NCBI GenBank assembly: GCA_034189035.1
Contig: JAXHVA010000001.1
Coordinates: 1-64,000, forward strand
Source of the DNA: JAUXFK01 sp034189035
Lineage (GTDB): Bacteria > Desulfobacterota > UBA8473
Length of the DNA: 64,000 nt
Reading direction: 5' to 3'
Of this stretch, positions 35,963-44,852 are shown in pieces (positions within the stretch are counted from its first letter, which is position 1; each line of letters begins with the position of its first letter). Under the pieces are notes generated by a model. It made no database searches. It was given only the letters and a program-made list of their open reading frames with translations, and had not been told where the DNA came from. The position numbers and the translations under genes are program-made.

Positions 35963-37453
35963 TTATCCCTTAATCACCCCTATTGGCTTGAGTTTCGCCA
36001 CCTTCTTGCTGATACCCGCATTATGAACTACCTCCACTACATCGCTCACATCCTTATATGCATCTGACATTTCTTCAGCAATGGTAGACCGTGTTGCCGA
36101 ACGTACCGTTATTCCCTTATCCATCAGCTCCCTGATAATAGCCCTGCCTTTGGCAAGCTTCATTGCCCGACCTCTACTCAGCACCCTGCCTGCACCATGA
36201 CATGTACTCCCAAATGTCTTTTCCATAGACTTTTCCGTACCCACTAGAAGATACGAGTATCTCCCCATATCACCAGGGATCAATACAGGTTGACCCACTG
36301 CCCGATACTCCTTTGGGATATCCGGATGATCCGGGGGAAAAGCCCGCGTAGCCCCCTTCCTATGGACACATAACCTCTTTTTTTTACCGTCAATTCTGTA
36401 CTGTTCAATCTTTGCTATATTGTGACATACATCGTATATCAAATCAAGCTTCAGGTCTTTTGGCCCTAACCTTAATACATGCGCCATGGTCTCTCTTACC
36501 CAATGGGTGATAATCTGTCGATTGGCAAAGGCATAATTGGCAGCACAGGCCATTGCTGCAAGATACTCTCTTCCTTCTGTTGACTCCACAGGTGCACAAC
36601 AAAGCTGTCTGTCAGGCAATTCAATACCGTATTTACCGGAAGCACGCAACATGACCTTTATATAATCGTCGCAAACCTGGTGCCCTAATCCCCTTGACCC
36701 GGTATGGACGATAACGGTTACCTGTTCCTCATAAATACCCAAGGCTCTCGCCAAATCTTGGTCATATATTTCAGACACATAACCGACCTCTACAAAGTGG
36801 TTTCCAGATCCCAAGGTCCCTAACTGATTCCTGCCTCTTTCTTTGGCTCTGTTGGAGATCAATTGAGGGTCTGCATTGGGGATACATCCCCTGTCCTCTA
36901 TATATTGAATGTCTTCCTCAATACCATACCCCTGATCTACTGCCCACTTCGCTCCTCTTAAGAAAACATCCTTCTCCTTTTGAGTATTCAGCTTCAGATC
37001 CTTCCTTTGAGATCCTACCCCAGATGGGATATTCACAAAAAGTGCATCAATCAGATCATCTATCTTATCCTCGATATCACTACGGCTCAATCCTGAGCGC
37101 ATCAGTCTCACACCGCAGTTTATATCATAACCTACTCCTCCAGGAGATACAATGCCTCTTCCAATATCAAAAGCGGCAACACCTCCAATAGGAAATCCAT
37201 ACCCCCAATGGATATCCGGCATGGCCAGGGAGAAACCCTCTATCCCGGGAAGCCATGCTACATTCGCCACCTGTTGAAGGCTTTTATCTTTCTTTATATC
37301 CTCCAACATTTTCTTATCTGCATAGACGATTCCATCGGTCTTCATCTTTCCAACCCGTGGTATCATCCATCTGTAATCATCTATCTTTTTAATATCTATA
37401 GTAAATTCTTTGTTCATGTCTGTTTTTGTACAAAATGGTTTGTCCCTTTTCAC
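35963..37453 (-). CDS. rtcB: tRNA-splicing ligase RtcB
   Basis: The 496-residue enzyme joins RNA 2',3'-cyclic phosphate or 3'-phosphate to 5'-OH ends with GTP and manganese. It has GGVGYDINCGVRLMRSG (metal-binding Asp and Cys), GSGNHFVEVG, VHTGSRGLGHQ and VHRKGATRAFPPDHP, which contains the guanylated His. The GTG at 37453 overlaps the archease stop (GTGA), pointing to coupling; an ATG at 37417 (MNKEF) is the alternative start. The archease gene and the downstream PHP RNase-like gene form an RNA repair cassette. Confidence 0.93.
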   Translation of the reverse strand: MKRDKPFCTKTDMNKEFTIDIKKIDDYRWMIPRVGKMKTDGIVYADKKMLEDIKKDKSLQQVANVAWLPGIEGFSLAMPDIHWGYGFPIGGVAAFDIGRGIVSPGGVGYDINCGVRLMRSGLSRSDIEDKIDDLIDALFVNIPSGVGSQRKDLKLNTQKEKDVFLRGAKWAVDQGYGIEEDIQYIEDRGCIPNADPQLISNRAKERGRNQLGTLGSGNHFVEVGYVSEIYDQDLARALGIYEEQVTVIVHTGSRGLGHQVCDDYIKVMLRASGKYGIELPDRQLCCAPVESTEGREYLAAMACAANYAFANRQIITHWVRETMAHVLRLGPKDLKLDLIYDVCHNIAKIEQYRIDGKKKRLCVHRKGATRAFPPDHPDIPKEYRAVGQPVLIPGDMGRYSYLLVGTEKSMEKTFGSTCHGAGRVLSRGRAMKLAKGRAIIRELMDKGITVRSATRSTIAEEMSDAYKDVSDVVEVVHNAGISKKVAKLKPIGVIKG

Positions 37454-37866
37454 AGATCAAATACTACCCTGGATACCCATTTACCGTCTCTCTGCTCCAC
37501 TTGAATCTGATGATAAGTAACCGCTTTAACTACTGTCTTTATACTATGATACGCCTCTTTGAACTCCTCTCCATAAACAGTCGCTCTAAGAGTGTTGTTC
37601 TCTATTCCTTTAACCTCAAATCGTTTAAAGAGTAACCTTTTTGTTTCATACAAATATAAGAGTTCTCCCAGCCATACGACCATCAACTGTTCCAGGTTAT
37701 CCCCTTCTAGAGTCATTCCTTTTTCTATAGAATCATCTACCTCGGATAGGTCACATATGATTTCAAATAAGGCTTCTGCTGAGCGCTGAAAGAGTTCTTT
37801 TAAATCCTTCCCATAGACCTTAATCCCTATATCCGCCGTATGATCTATGATTTCATACCCCCTCAC
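37450..37866 (-). CDS. archease
   Basis: The 138-residue archease begins YEIIDHTADIGIKVYGKDL and has EDSIEKGMTLEGDNLEQL-like loops and the C-terminal AVTYHQIQVEQRDGKWVSR. Archease accelerates guanylation and turnover of RtcB. It overlaps rtcB by four bases. Confidence 0.9.
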   Translation of the reverse strand: MRGYEIIDHTADIGIKVYGKDLKELFQRSAEALFEIICDLSEVDDSIEKGMTLEGDNLEQLMVVWLGELLYLYETKRLLFKRFEVKGIENNTLRATVYGEEFKEAYHSIKTVVKAVTYHQIQVEQRDGKWVSRVVFDL

Positions 37867-38245
37867 TGGGCCCTCCGCATAATTACTTTTTTGGAACAGT
37901 TTATCCTATTGAAAAGAGTCAAAGCTTGATAATAGCTCATTCTTTCATACTGCTAAAATAATATCTTTTATTTAGAACTGTATAACATTAATGGCGTATG
38001 TAGTCAAACGATTTCGATCTCTTTAACCCCACGGTTTTTCAATAAATTTTAAATATCCTCGTAAATAGCTCTCTGTAATAGACATATACATATACCCACG
38101 TGCCCTGTTTTTTTTCTTGTCTTTCTGTATTGTTTTGTTAAAATAATTCAGATGTAATTAAGCTCAATAAACCCTCATGAATCTATACCCTTGATAATGA
38201 TCATGCAGGAGATATGTAAAAAAAGCAAAGCCTGAGGAGGTTCAA
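37867..38245. other. divergent intergenic region
   Basis: About 380 AT-rich bases separate archease (minus) and the CGGC gene (plus). No RNA gene or repeat is clear. GAGGAGG precedes the CGGC start. Confidence 0.35.
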
Positions 38246-38590
38246 ATGAAGAAAGTTGCTATTATTGGTTGTAGTGCGTATATGGACAGTGGCTATGGCT
38301 GCCCAGGAGAATGGCGGTGTCTGAAAGCAGGAGCTCTTGGAGACGGCGAGTTCGATGAACCATCACAAGTAATGGCTTTTATCCGATGCGAATGCCCCGG
38401 TCGCACGGTAGTTCCTACGTTGGGTATGTTCTCAAAATTATCCGAGATAAAACCAGATCTCATTTATCTGAGTACTTGTCTTGTAAATGCCAAACCAGAA
38501 TGCCCCTATATCAAACCTGAAGAGTTGGCTAAAATGATTGAGAATAAAACTAATGTCAAAGTTGTACTGTGTACACACCATTACCATTAA
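38246..38590 (+). CDS. CGGC-domain protein
   Basis: The 114-residue protein matches the CGGC-domain family by layout: VAIIGCSAYMDSGYGCPGEW, then AFIRCECPGRTVVP at the CGGC position (here CECPG, a variant), YLSTCLVNAK and a C-terminal VVLCTHHYH. The cysteines and histidines suggest metal binding, but the function is unknown. It stands alone with a good ribosome site. Confidence 0.65.
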   Translation: MKKVAIIGCSAYMDSGYGCPGEWRCLKAGALGDGEFDEPSQVMAFIRCECPGRTVVPTLGMFSKLSEIKPDLIYLSTCLVNAKPECPYIKPEELAKMIENKTNVKVVLCTHHYH

Positions 38591-39003
38591 CCTTTGATTT
38601 AAATGATACCTAAAGAGGCTGTTGCCCGGGAAAAATTCAGTAGAATATGAGTGATTTCGGAAACAGATTTTAAATATACAGCATTTTCTTTGATAAACGT
38701 AAAAATTTAGCTTTGTAAAAAGATTCGCTTCGACGGTAATAAAATTTTAATTCGTGTAAAACTCGCATCCAGGTGAGCGTAAACAAAGAACAGTATATTA
38801 TTATTCAATTCAGTAGCTCTAGTATGATCTAATTACAGATATAAAATGAGAGGCAATTCCCTGTTCCTTTATTAACTCACTTTGACACTCAGACAGTACA
38901 CGAATTAAAATTTGGCCGTCATCGAAGCTTGCCGATAACTTTCTAAAATGATACTGGTAAATAAGGCATGTATAAAAAGACCTTTCATATGACTGGCATT
39001 CTA
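38591..39003. other. intergenic region holding a foldback element
   Basis: This convergent spacer contains the repeat at 38727-38928 and GGCTGTTGCCC at 38613-38623, matching one end of the second repeat family. A 72-codon frame (38819-39037) lies within the palindrome and is not a gene. Confidence 0.5.
38727..38928. repeat. ~202-bp foldback element, copy C
   Basis: The left end (GCTTCGACGG, AATTTTAATTCGTGTA) and the right end (reverse of the same near 38896-38928) are inverted repeats, and inner arms 38773-38793 and 38861-38882 pair around GTGAGCG...AAAGAACAG. The interior is clearly homologous to the copy at 46833-47239, and the arms match that at 23018-23222. Confidence 0.75.
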
Positions 39004-40215
39004 TTATAGGCCAATAAATCCAGAAGGGCTTTGACAAATAACCGCATGAAGCTTTGTGCTTTTCAAGACATCATAAACTATTTGCATCTCCTTTGATGTA
39101 GGGGCAATAATACTACTCCTGAAGTGAGGAACATAATTATTGGCACAAACTTGGACAGAGGGGTCGATTTCATATATCCTTTTCCCAATATCTCTGATCT
39201 CTTCGAGTGAGATGAAGCCTTTGTTGTACGGGATCCCAATACCGAGAAAAATCTTCTCTTTGTAATTCTGCCTCAGATACTCGACTGCCTCCCAAGCAAC
39301 CTCTTTATACTTTTGAGCTAACCTTCTATCCTCTAAACCTGTTATCCGCATAAAGGTATCCGTGTTCAAAGCCTTCAGGTCAATCCCTATATCGGTCATC
39401 CCAGCGTCTACAAGTTCATCTATATAGTCTCTTATAAGCAATGAACCGTTTGTATCAACATGAAAACGCGCATTGCTATCCGGGTTGAGCCTCTTAAGCT
39501 CCTTTATAAACTGGACGAGCCATGGCCTGTTCAGGGTTGATTCTCCTCCAGAAACGCCCATCCTGTTAACGCCATACTCCATGCTTCTGATCCATAATAT
39601 CCACGCTGCATGCTTTGGAGTTACAGGAGTGCCTTCGCCGCGATACGCAATCTCCCAATTCTGGCATTGGGGGCATCTCAAGTTGCACCCGCCGGTAAAA
39701 CAGATTACTTCAATAATATCGCTTGGGTTTTTCCGTAAATTGCGAGGTGTTCCCACCCCACCCACAGGATGCCCCATATAATTGACTACAATCCTCCTGG
39801 GCTCCTCATCTATGAAAGGTCCTGTCTTAATCTTTATACCCTCTCTAGCTTCAGTAACGCAACTCTGCCTCATTACACCGTCAATTTCGACCATACAGCT
39901 CCAGCAGCCACCAACCTGACAGGGCGCAAACATCTCAGATTTTAAAGGCAACTCAGAAAACTCGTATCCCAGCTCTTCTAGCGCGTCTTTTACACTTACT
40001 CTTTCAGTAACGACGGCTTCTTTGCCATCTACTTCAATACATACCTTCCCCTCTCTATTCTCCTCTATCATTTCTATTGCTTGGTTGGGACAGGCCAGGG
40101 CACAGGCACCGCAGCCTATACAAATATCCCTCTGTGACCCAGGACAAGTAACAATCTCAGTACAGGCACCACATCGGGTGCATTTATCCAATATGTGCTG
40201 CGCTCTATATAGCAA
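39004..40215 (-). CDS. radical SAM protein with 2x[4Fe-4S] and [2Fe-2S] domains
   Basis: The 403-residue enzyme has three parts. An N-terminal bacterial ferredoxin unit has two [4Fe-4S] motifs (Cys12-15-18-24 and Cys32-35-38-42). A plant-type [2Fe-2S] motif follows (Cys99, 104, 107 and 119 in APCQVGGCWSCMVEIDG). The radical SAM domain has GCNLRCPQCQNW (Cys177-181-184) and MGVSGGESTLN. It resembles glycyl-radical-activating or related radical SAM enzymes with an attached electron relay. The substrate is unknown, and no glycyl-radical enzyme is adjacent. An anaerobic lifestyle fits. Confidence 0.8.
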   Translation of the reverse strand: MLYRAQHILDKCTRCGACTEIVTCPGSQRDICIGCGACALACPNQAIEMIEENREGKVCIEVDGKEAVVTERVSVKDALEELGYEFSELPLKSEMFAPCQVGGCWSCMVEIDGVMRQSCVTEAREGIKIKTGPFIDEEPRRIVVNYMGHPVGGVGTPRNLRKNPSDIIEVICFTGGCNLRCPQCQNWEIAYRGEGTPVTPKHAAWILWIRSMEYGVNRMGVSGGESTLNRPWLVQFIKELKRLNPDSNARFHVDTNGSLLIRDYIDELVDAGMTDIGIDLKALNTDTFMRITGLEDRRLAQKYKEVAWEAVEYLRQNYKEKIFLGIGIPYNKGFISLEEIRDIGKRIYEIDPSVQVCANNYVPHFRSSIIAPTSKEMQIVYDVLKSTKLHAVICQSPSGFIGL

Positions 40216-40538
40216 AATGTCCCCTCCATCAAAAAATACATTTAAATAGTTATTGAGATCTCTTAGAAAAAAAGTCAGTCACATCAACGATGTGATACAT
40301 TATAAACTAGATCTATCTCATTGTAAACGAATTCATTCGTTGTTATAAAAACCCTCACATGAAGTGTTGACATGTTTTGATCGTGTATGCTAAATTGGGG
40401 GCATTTAACTGATGTCGAATGCAACTTTTGACTAGGGAAAAACAGAGAGGGGGTGTTTGGACTTATCTATTTTAACTCATTCATGAACCATAATTAAGTA
40501 ATAAGGATAACTTATTGTAAGAGAAAGGAGGAATGAAG
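40216..40538. other. divergent promoter region
   Basis: It separates the radical SAM gene (minus) and the SDR gene (plus). The only clear signal is the promoter at 40367-40396; the ribosome site AGGAGG lies directly before the SDR start. Confidence 0.4.
40367..40396 (+). promoter_or_regulatory. sigma70-like promoter of the SDR gene
   Basis: TTGACA (40367-40372) and TAAATT (40391-40396) are 18 bases apart, about 140 bases before the start codon. Confidence 0.5.
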
Positions 40539-41294
40539 ATGAGATTAAAAGGTAAAGTTGCTATCGTTACAGCCTCAGCAGGGGCAGGTATAGGCCAGGC
40601 TGCTGTAAGGGCTATGGCAAAAGAAGGAGCAAATGTCGTAGTTGCAGATATTCATGAGAAGAGGACAAATACTGTCGCCGAAGAGATTAAGGCAGAAACA
40701 GGACTCGATACATTAGGTATTTTATGTGATGTATCGGTTCAGGAGCAGGTAGACAACATGGTCAAACAGACGCTCGATAAGTTTGGAAAGATCGATGTTC
40801 TGGTTAACAATGCAGGAAGGGAAATACTGTCGCCTGTCAAAGACATGACGGATGAGCAGTGGGATTTGGTCATGGATGTATGCCTTAAAGGGACATTCCG
40901 CTGTTGCAGGGCAGTTCTCCCCACAATGATTGAAAAGAAAAGCGGAAGTATAATCAATATCTCCTCTGTTGCAGGCTGGATCGGGTCTGACACAGGTGAA
41001 GCCCATTACTGCGCTGCAAAGGCCGGTGTTATGGCGCTGACCAGATGCCTGGCAAAAGAGACTGCCCCAGATGGAATACGAGCGAATGCAATTGCACCAG
41101 GATTGATAATGAATGAGTTTCTGCGCCGTATTTACCCGCCTGACTTCTTTGAAATGGCAAAACCATTGATCCCCCTTGGTCGAGAAGGAAAACCGGAAGA
41201 TATCGCAAGCGCAATCGTATTTTTGGCTTCTGATGAATCGAGCTATATGACCGGCGAGACGATGTGTGTAAGCGGTGGGATGTATATGAAGTAA
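40539..41294 (+). CDS. short-chain dehydrogenase/reductase
   Basis: This ~251-residue SDR has the NAD(P) motif TASAGAGIGQAAV (near 11-24), VNNAGREIL, catalytic Ser (ISSVAGWIG), Tyr and Lys in HYCAAKAGVMAL and the C-terminal GETMCVSGGMY. It is a classical 3-oxoacyl reductase-like or alcohol dehydrogenase. The ATG at 40539 has a better ribosome spacing (AGGAGG, seven bases) than the one at 40533. It is followed almost directly by a group II intron relic. Confidence 0.85.
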   Translation: MRLKGKVAIVTASAGAGIGQAAVRAMAKEGANVVVADIHEKRTNTVAEEIKAETGLDTLGILCDVSVQEQVDNMVKQTLDKFGKIDVLVNNAGREILSPVKDMTDEQWDLVMDVCLKGTFRCCRAVLPTMIEKKSGSIINISSVAGWIGSDTGEAHYCAAKAGVMALTRCLAKETAPDGIRANAIAPGLIMNEFLRRIYPPDFFEMAKPLIPLGREGKPEDIASAIVFLASDESSYMTGETMCVSGGMYMK

Positions 41295-41302
41295 AAATTA
41301 TA

Positions 41303-41758
41303 ATCGGGATAGGGAGAAGCCTCGCGGCTTCCCTCCTCCCACACCCACCGGGCATACGGATCACGTGCAACGGCGGTTCGGTTGATTAAGTCGGTTTAAT
41401 GAACAACCTTGGCAATCCCAGGGTCAGCATAATACATTGCAGGCAGAGCAAATGCCAGTCTCGGACCTCGACTCAGCCTCCATGGGCCATAAGCCGATTT
41501 TGCAGTGTTCCAGACAAGATCTCTGATCACTCCACGTTTCCTTAACTCCCAGTAGCCTCGAGGTCCCCATTGTTTCCAGGGATAATAACTAAGCTGTCGT
41601 TTTATCCACGAGTCCAACCCTTTTAGGATATAACGCGCCTGCTTAAGAGCTTGATTGCAAGTGTTATCCAGACCAGTTTGTTCCCTATGGGCTGGGAACG
41701 AAAGATGCGATTTACCTTTGCTCGACGAATAATTTACTTCGAGCCTCATTGTAAGCAA
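41303..41758 (-). mobile_element. group II intron relic (3' part)
   Basis: The minus strand carries the end of a group II intron: the C-terminal part of its encoded protein, then domain V/VI-like RNA, ending close to the SDR stop codon. Domain V is likely at about 41344-41380 (GAACCGCCGTTGCAC and GTATGCCCGGTGG, paired ends), and domain VI at about 41306-41340 (a GGGAAGCCGCGAGGCTTC hairpin). The 5' RNA domains and the reverse transcriptase are missing, so it cannot move itself. Sequence upstream (41759-41973) shows nothing I recognise. Confidence 0.7.
41396..41758 (-). pseudogene. group II intron maturase C-terminal remnant
   Basis: The 120 residues match the maturase-specific C-terminus: RYILKGLDSWIKRQLSYYPW, KQWGPRGYWELRKRGV, AKSAYGPWRLSRGPRLAFAL. 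The reverse transcriptase palm and fingers are missing, and the apparent ATG is just the edge of the remnant. It no longer codes for an active protein. Confidence 0.75.
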
Positions 41759-41973
41759 CGCAACTTCATCAGATCTTGGCGAATTCTAAATATGACCCCT
41801 TTTATACAGAGTGTGAGCATACTTGTATCCACGGATACCGAAACCATGATACAAAAGACTTGAGGACATGCTTCGAATCCTCCTTGACTGAATTTGGGTT
41901 TGTCAAAAAGGAAACTAGTATGTCCTCTTCATTCCAACTAAAAAAGTACGTAAAAAATCGGATGAGCCAAAAA

Positions 41974-42648
41974 TTATTTTAAAATAAACCGCGCGTCAGC
42001 TATAACAGCTTTTTTCTCATTGCAAAAAACAGGATTCAGGTCCGCTGATTCAACGTAATCGCGAAGTTCATAAACCATATTGGAAAAATTTGCAATTAAA
42101 TCTGAAAGATTATTTATGTTTGCTTTTTTCTGCCCCCTGTATCCCTGCAGTAATTTATATCCTTTTAAAGAATTCAGGGCCTTAACTACATCTTTGTTTG
42201 TGACAGGAGCCATGCGAATGGCAACGTCTTTATAAATCTCAACTGATGTGCCTCCAATTCCAATTAATACTATTGTTCCAAATTGCGGGTCCTCTTTTGA
42301 ACCTATAATGAGTTCAACTCCTTTTTCCATTTTCTCTATTATGACTCCGGCAAACCCCTTTAAAGCGGATAACCTCTCAAATGAACTGGTTAATTCCTCT
42401 GTATTTCTAATTCCAACTACAACTCCATTTACTTCAGTCTTATGAAGTATATCAGGAGAAACGATTTTCATGACCAGCGGGAAACCAATATCTTTTGAAG
42501 TTGCAGCAGCTTCATTAAGAGATTTTACCCATTTAAAAGTCGAGGTGCTAAGTCCGTATCTCTTAAGCAGGTCTTTAGCCTCCGGTTCCATGACCCAGCC
42601 GGTTTGTTTGGCTCGATTTATAATTTCTATTCCTTTTTTTGGTTCCAT
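41974..42648 (-). CDS. acyl-CoA synthetase (NDP-forming), ATP-grasp beta-like subunit
   Basis: The 224-residue ATP-grasp subunit has GWVMEPEAKDLLKRYGLSTS, GFPLVMKIVSPDILHKTEVNG (the Lys and His contacts), GVELIIGSKEDPQFGTIVLIGIGG and SADLNPVFCNEKKAVIADAR. It works with the adjacent CoA-binding subunit (42656-44050) to interconvert acyl-CoA plus ADP and phosphate with acid, CoA and ATP. It is split from the alpha part by seven bases; in many bacteria the two are fused. Confidence 0.85.
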   Translation of the reverse strand: MEPKKGIEIINRAKQTGWVMEPEAKDLLKRYGLSTSTFKWVKSLNEAAATSKDIGFPLVMKIVSPDILHKTEVNGVVVGIRNTEELTSSFERLSALKGFAGVIIEKMEKGVELIIGSKEDPQFGTIVLIGIGGTSVEIYKDVAIRMAPVTNKDVVKALNSLKGYKLLQGYRGQKKANINNLSDLIANFSNMVYELRDYVESADLNPVFCNEKKAVIADARFILK

Positions 42649-42655
42649 ATTGGCC

Positions 42656-44050
42656 TTATCTCCTTATCGTTTTATTCTCTGATCTTCTTGTAACGGCCTT
42701 TGCCATGTATACAGCGCCTTCAACAGAGTGTGCGACAGGTATTCCATTTATCTCAAATCCTTCTATAAATATGCCGTATTTTTCAACATGAGGAATATAC
42801 ACTAAAAGCGGCTTTTTATATATAATTGTCAGTTCCGCAATTCGTGCGCCAATATCAGAAGTCAGACCAGGGAGATAAGGTAAAAGAAGCAGCATTACTG
42901 CATCAATATAGTCTCTTTCCATAAAGAATTTAGTTGTGCTAAAGAAATCATTGTCCACAGCACTTCCTGTAAGATCAACCGGATTTTCAAGACTTGCAAT
43001 GCTTTTAATGCTTGGCGACAGCGTGTCGTGCAGTATTGTCTTGTCTTTATTAGGTATTTCAGGGACATTTATTCCATTACTGAAGCATCCGTCAGAGGCC
43101 ATTGCGCCATGCCCTCCGCTTGCTGTTATTATTCCTATTCCTTTTATTCTTGCGCCAGGATAGGCTGCCAGGGATTCACAGAAAGATACAAATTCGGTCT
43201 CTGATTTCGCTTCAATTGCTGCGCTATTATTTACGATTTCTGAAAATACAAAATAGTCTCCGGCTATCGAAGCAGTGTGTGAACTTACAGCCCTATTGCC
43301 TCCAGGCGTTTTACCCGATTTTATGAGCACAACTGGTTTCTTCGCGCTGTTAATTTCATTGATAAAGTCCCTGCCTCTATCTGGCTTAAAACCTTCAATG
43401 TAAATTCCAATAACCTTTGTGTCCTTATCCTGTTTTAAATATTTCAGCATTTCAACTTCGTCTATCACGGCTTTATTCCCAATGCTTAAAGCTTTTGATA
43501 CTCCAACTCCTTCCTGTGTAAGTTTAATCAATTGATCAACTAAAATGCCTCCGCTCTGGCTTATCAGGGAGACAGATCCTTCATCAATTTGTATCAGCCT
43601 TTCGCTTGAAAGAAAAAATGTATCCACAAAAGGAGGAAAGAAAACTCCAAGACAGTTAGGGCCAATGACAGGGAAATCGTTTTCTAAAGCTATTCTTGCT
43701 ATTTCATTCTGTAGATCTTCTTTGCCTGATTCCGTAAATCCTCCTGAAATAATTATTGCTCCTGAAACTTCAGCTTGTATGCATTCTTTTAATATAGCTG
43801 GAACAAAATCCGATTTAATGCTGATAACAACCGTATCAATTTTTTCAGGGATATCCGAGATCGATTTGTAAACCTGCTGACCGTAAATATCGCCGCCTTT
43901 TGGATTAACACAATATGTTTTCGCTTTGTAGCGGTGCCTGTTTTTATGATAGATTACATTAGCCGGATTAAATGGATTGGACAGTGAAATTCCTATAATC
44001 GCAATGCTTTTTGGTTTGATTATTTTATTTAGATTCATATATACTCTCAT
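42656..44050 (-). CDS. acyl-CoA synthetase (NDP-forming), CoA-binding alpha-like subunit
   Basis: The 464-residue subunit has a Rossmann CoA-binding domain (1-130, IAIIGISLSNPFNPANVIYH), two succinyl-CoA synthetase-like domains, and the phospho-His segment SSHTASIAGDY (near 260-270). It works with the downstream ATP-grasp subunit. The acyl group is not defined, but the mutase on the same strand makes a branched or dicarboxylic acyl-CoA plausible. Confidence 0.85.
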   Translation of the reverse strand: MRVYMNLNKIIKPKSIAIIGISLSNPFNPANVIYHKNRHRYKAKTYCVNPKGGDIYGQQVYKSISDIPEKIDTVVISIKSDFVPAILKECIQAEVSGAIIISGGFTESGKEDLQNEIARIALENDFPVIGPNCLGVFFPPFVDTFFLSSERLIQIDEGSVSLISQSGGILVDQLIKLTQEGVGVSKALSIGNKAVIDEVEMLKYLKQDKDTKVIGIYIEGFKPDRGRDFINEINSAKKPVVLIKSGKTPGGNRAVSSHTASIAGDYFVFSEIVNNSAAIEAKSETEFVSFCESLAAYPGARIKGIGIITASGGHGAMASDGCFSNGINVPEIPNKDKTILHDTLSPSIKSIASLENPVDLTGSAVDNDFFSTTKFFMERDYIDAVMLLLLPYLPGLTSDIGARIAELTIIYKKPLLVYIPHVEKYGIFIEGFEINGIPVAHSVEGAVYMAKAVTRRSENKTIRR

Positions 44051-44443
44051 TTCTGCCGTTTACAGCAAAAAATGCCGCTGCCAGGCAATTGTATTATATT
44101 TGCATAGTTCTGAGCATAATCTCTTGCGGAGTGATTCTACTGTAATTATCAATAATTATAAAAGTATAAAGTATCGATACAGTAATTAATAAATTAGCCG
44201 ATTATGCCCTTAACTCCTAAAATGTAATGGTAGAGCTATTTGATTAAGCCGTTAGAATTCTGTCAAATAGAGATTTTTGCACCGTTACTGTACAAATAGC
44301 TCAGCACAATGTTGTTCTGATCAGGGAAACCAATAGTAAGTAAAAAATATCGCACCTGATAATCATAAAAGGAGGGCCTCGACCTCACCTTTTTTCTTAT
44401 GTCACTATATAGCGGCTTCCTTTTCATCTTTGTTTCTGAGCAG
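44051..44443. other. intergenic region with a terminator-like hairpin
   Basis: About 390 bases separate the synthetase and mutase operons (both minus). Apart from the hairpin at 44367-44395, nothing is evident. Confidence 0.35.
44367..44395 (-). terminator. possible terminator of the mutase operon
   Basis: On the minus strand AAAAG...GAGG pairs with CCTC CTTTT around a seven-base loop, ~50 bases after the small-subunit stop. The T run is short on this strand and longer on the other, so it may be bidirectional. Confidence 0.4.
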
Positions 44444-44842
44444 TTATGAAAGCCTTACAACAAAATCAATGGCATCTTGAGGCGCGGAACCAGGGCCAAA
44501 TACCTTTTTTATCCCCATATCTAAAAGCCGAGACACATCCCTTGTTGGTATGACTCCCCCCATGATAATCGGAGTATCTATTCCCCGTTCATCCATTGCG
44601 TCTAAAAGTGTTGATGCGATATAAAAATGCTGTCCCATTGAGCTCGTTACACCTATAATGTCTGCATCCTCCTCTTGTGCCACCTTAGCGAGTTCTTTTG
44701 GGTCACTGAAGTATGTGTATACAACTTCAATCCCTGCATCCTTAAAACTGCTCATTACAGACAAAAGCCCTCGATCATGACCGTCTAATGAAAAACGAGT
44801 CATTAAAGCCTTTATATTCCACTTATTCTGGTTCTTCTCCAT
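44444..44842 (-). CDS. acyl-CoA mutase, cobalamin-binding subunit
   Basis: The ~132-residue subunit has the base-off/His-on B12 motif SLDGHDRG (Asp20-His22-Gly25), then VVYTYFSDPKELAKVAQEED, GVTSSMGQHF and IIMGGVIP, matching the small subunit of methylmalonyl-, isobutyryl- or hydroxyisobutyryl-CoA mutases. The ATG at 44842 follows AAGGAGATGATC; a longer in-frame start at 44878 is less likely. Confidence 0.88.
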   Translation of the reverse strand: MEKNQNKWNIKALMTRFSLDGHDRGLLSVMSSFKDAGIEVVYTYFSDPKELAKVAQEEDADIIGVTSSMGQHFYIASTLLDAMDERGIDTPIIMGGVIPTRDVSRLLDMGIKKVFGPGSAPQDAIDFVVRLS

Positions 44843-44852
44843 GATCATCTCC

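Noticed and set aside
38819..39037. 72-codon frame inside the foldback element
   Set aside because: It lies in palindromic repeat DNA and overlaps the radical SAM gene end.
41776..41982. 68-codon plus-strand frame beside the intron relic
   Set aside because: No ribosome site or homology; it probably lies in decayed sequence.
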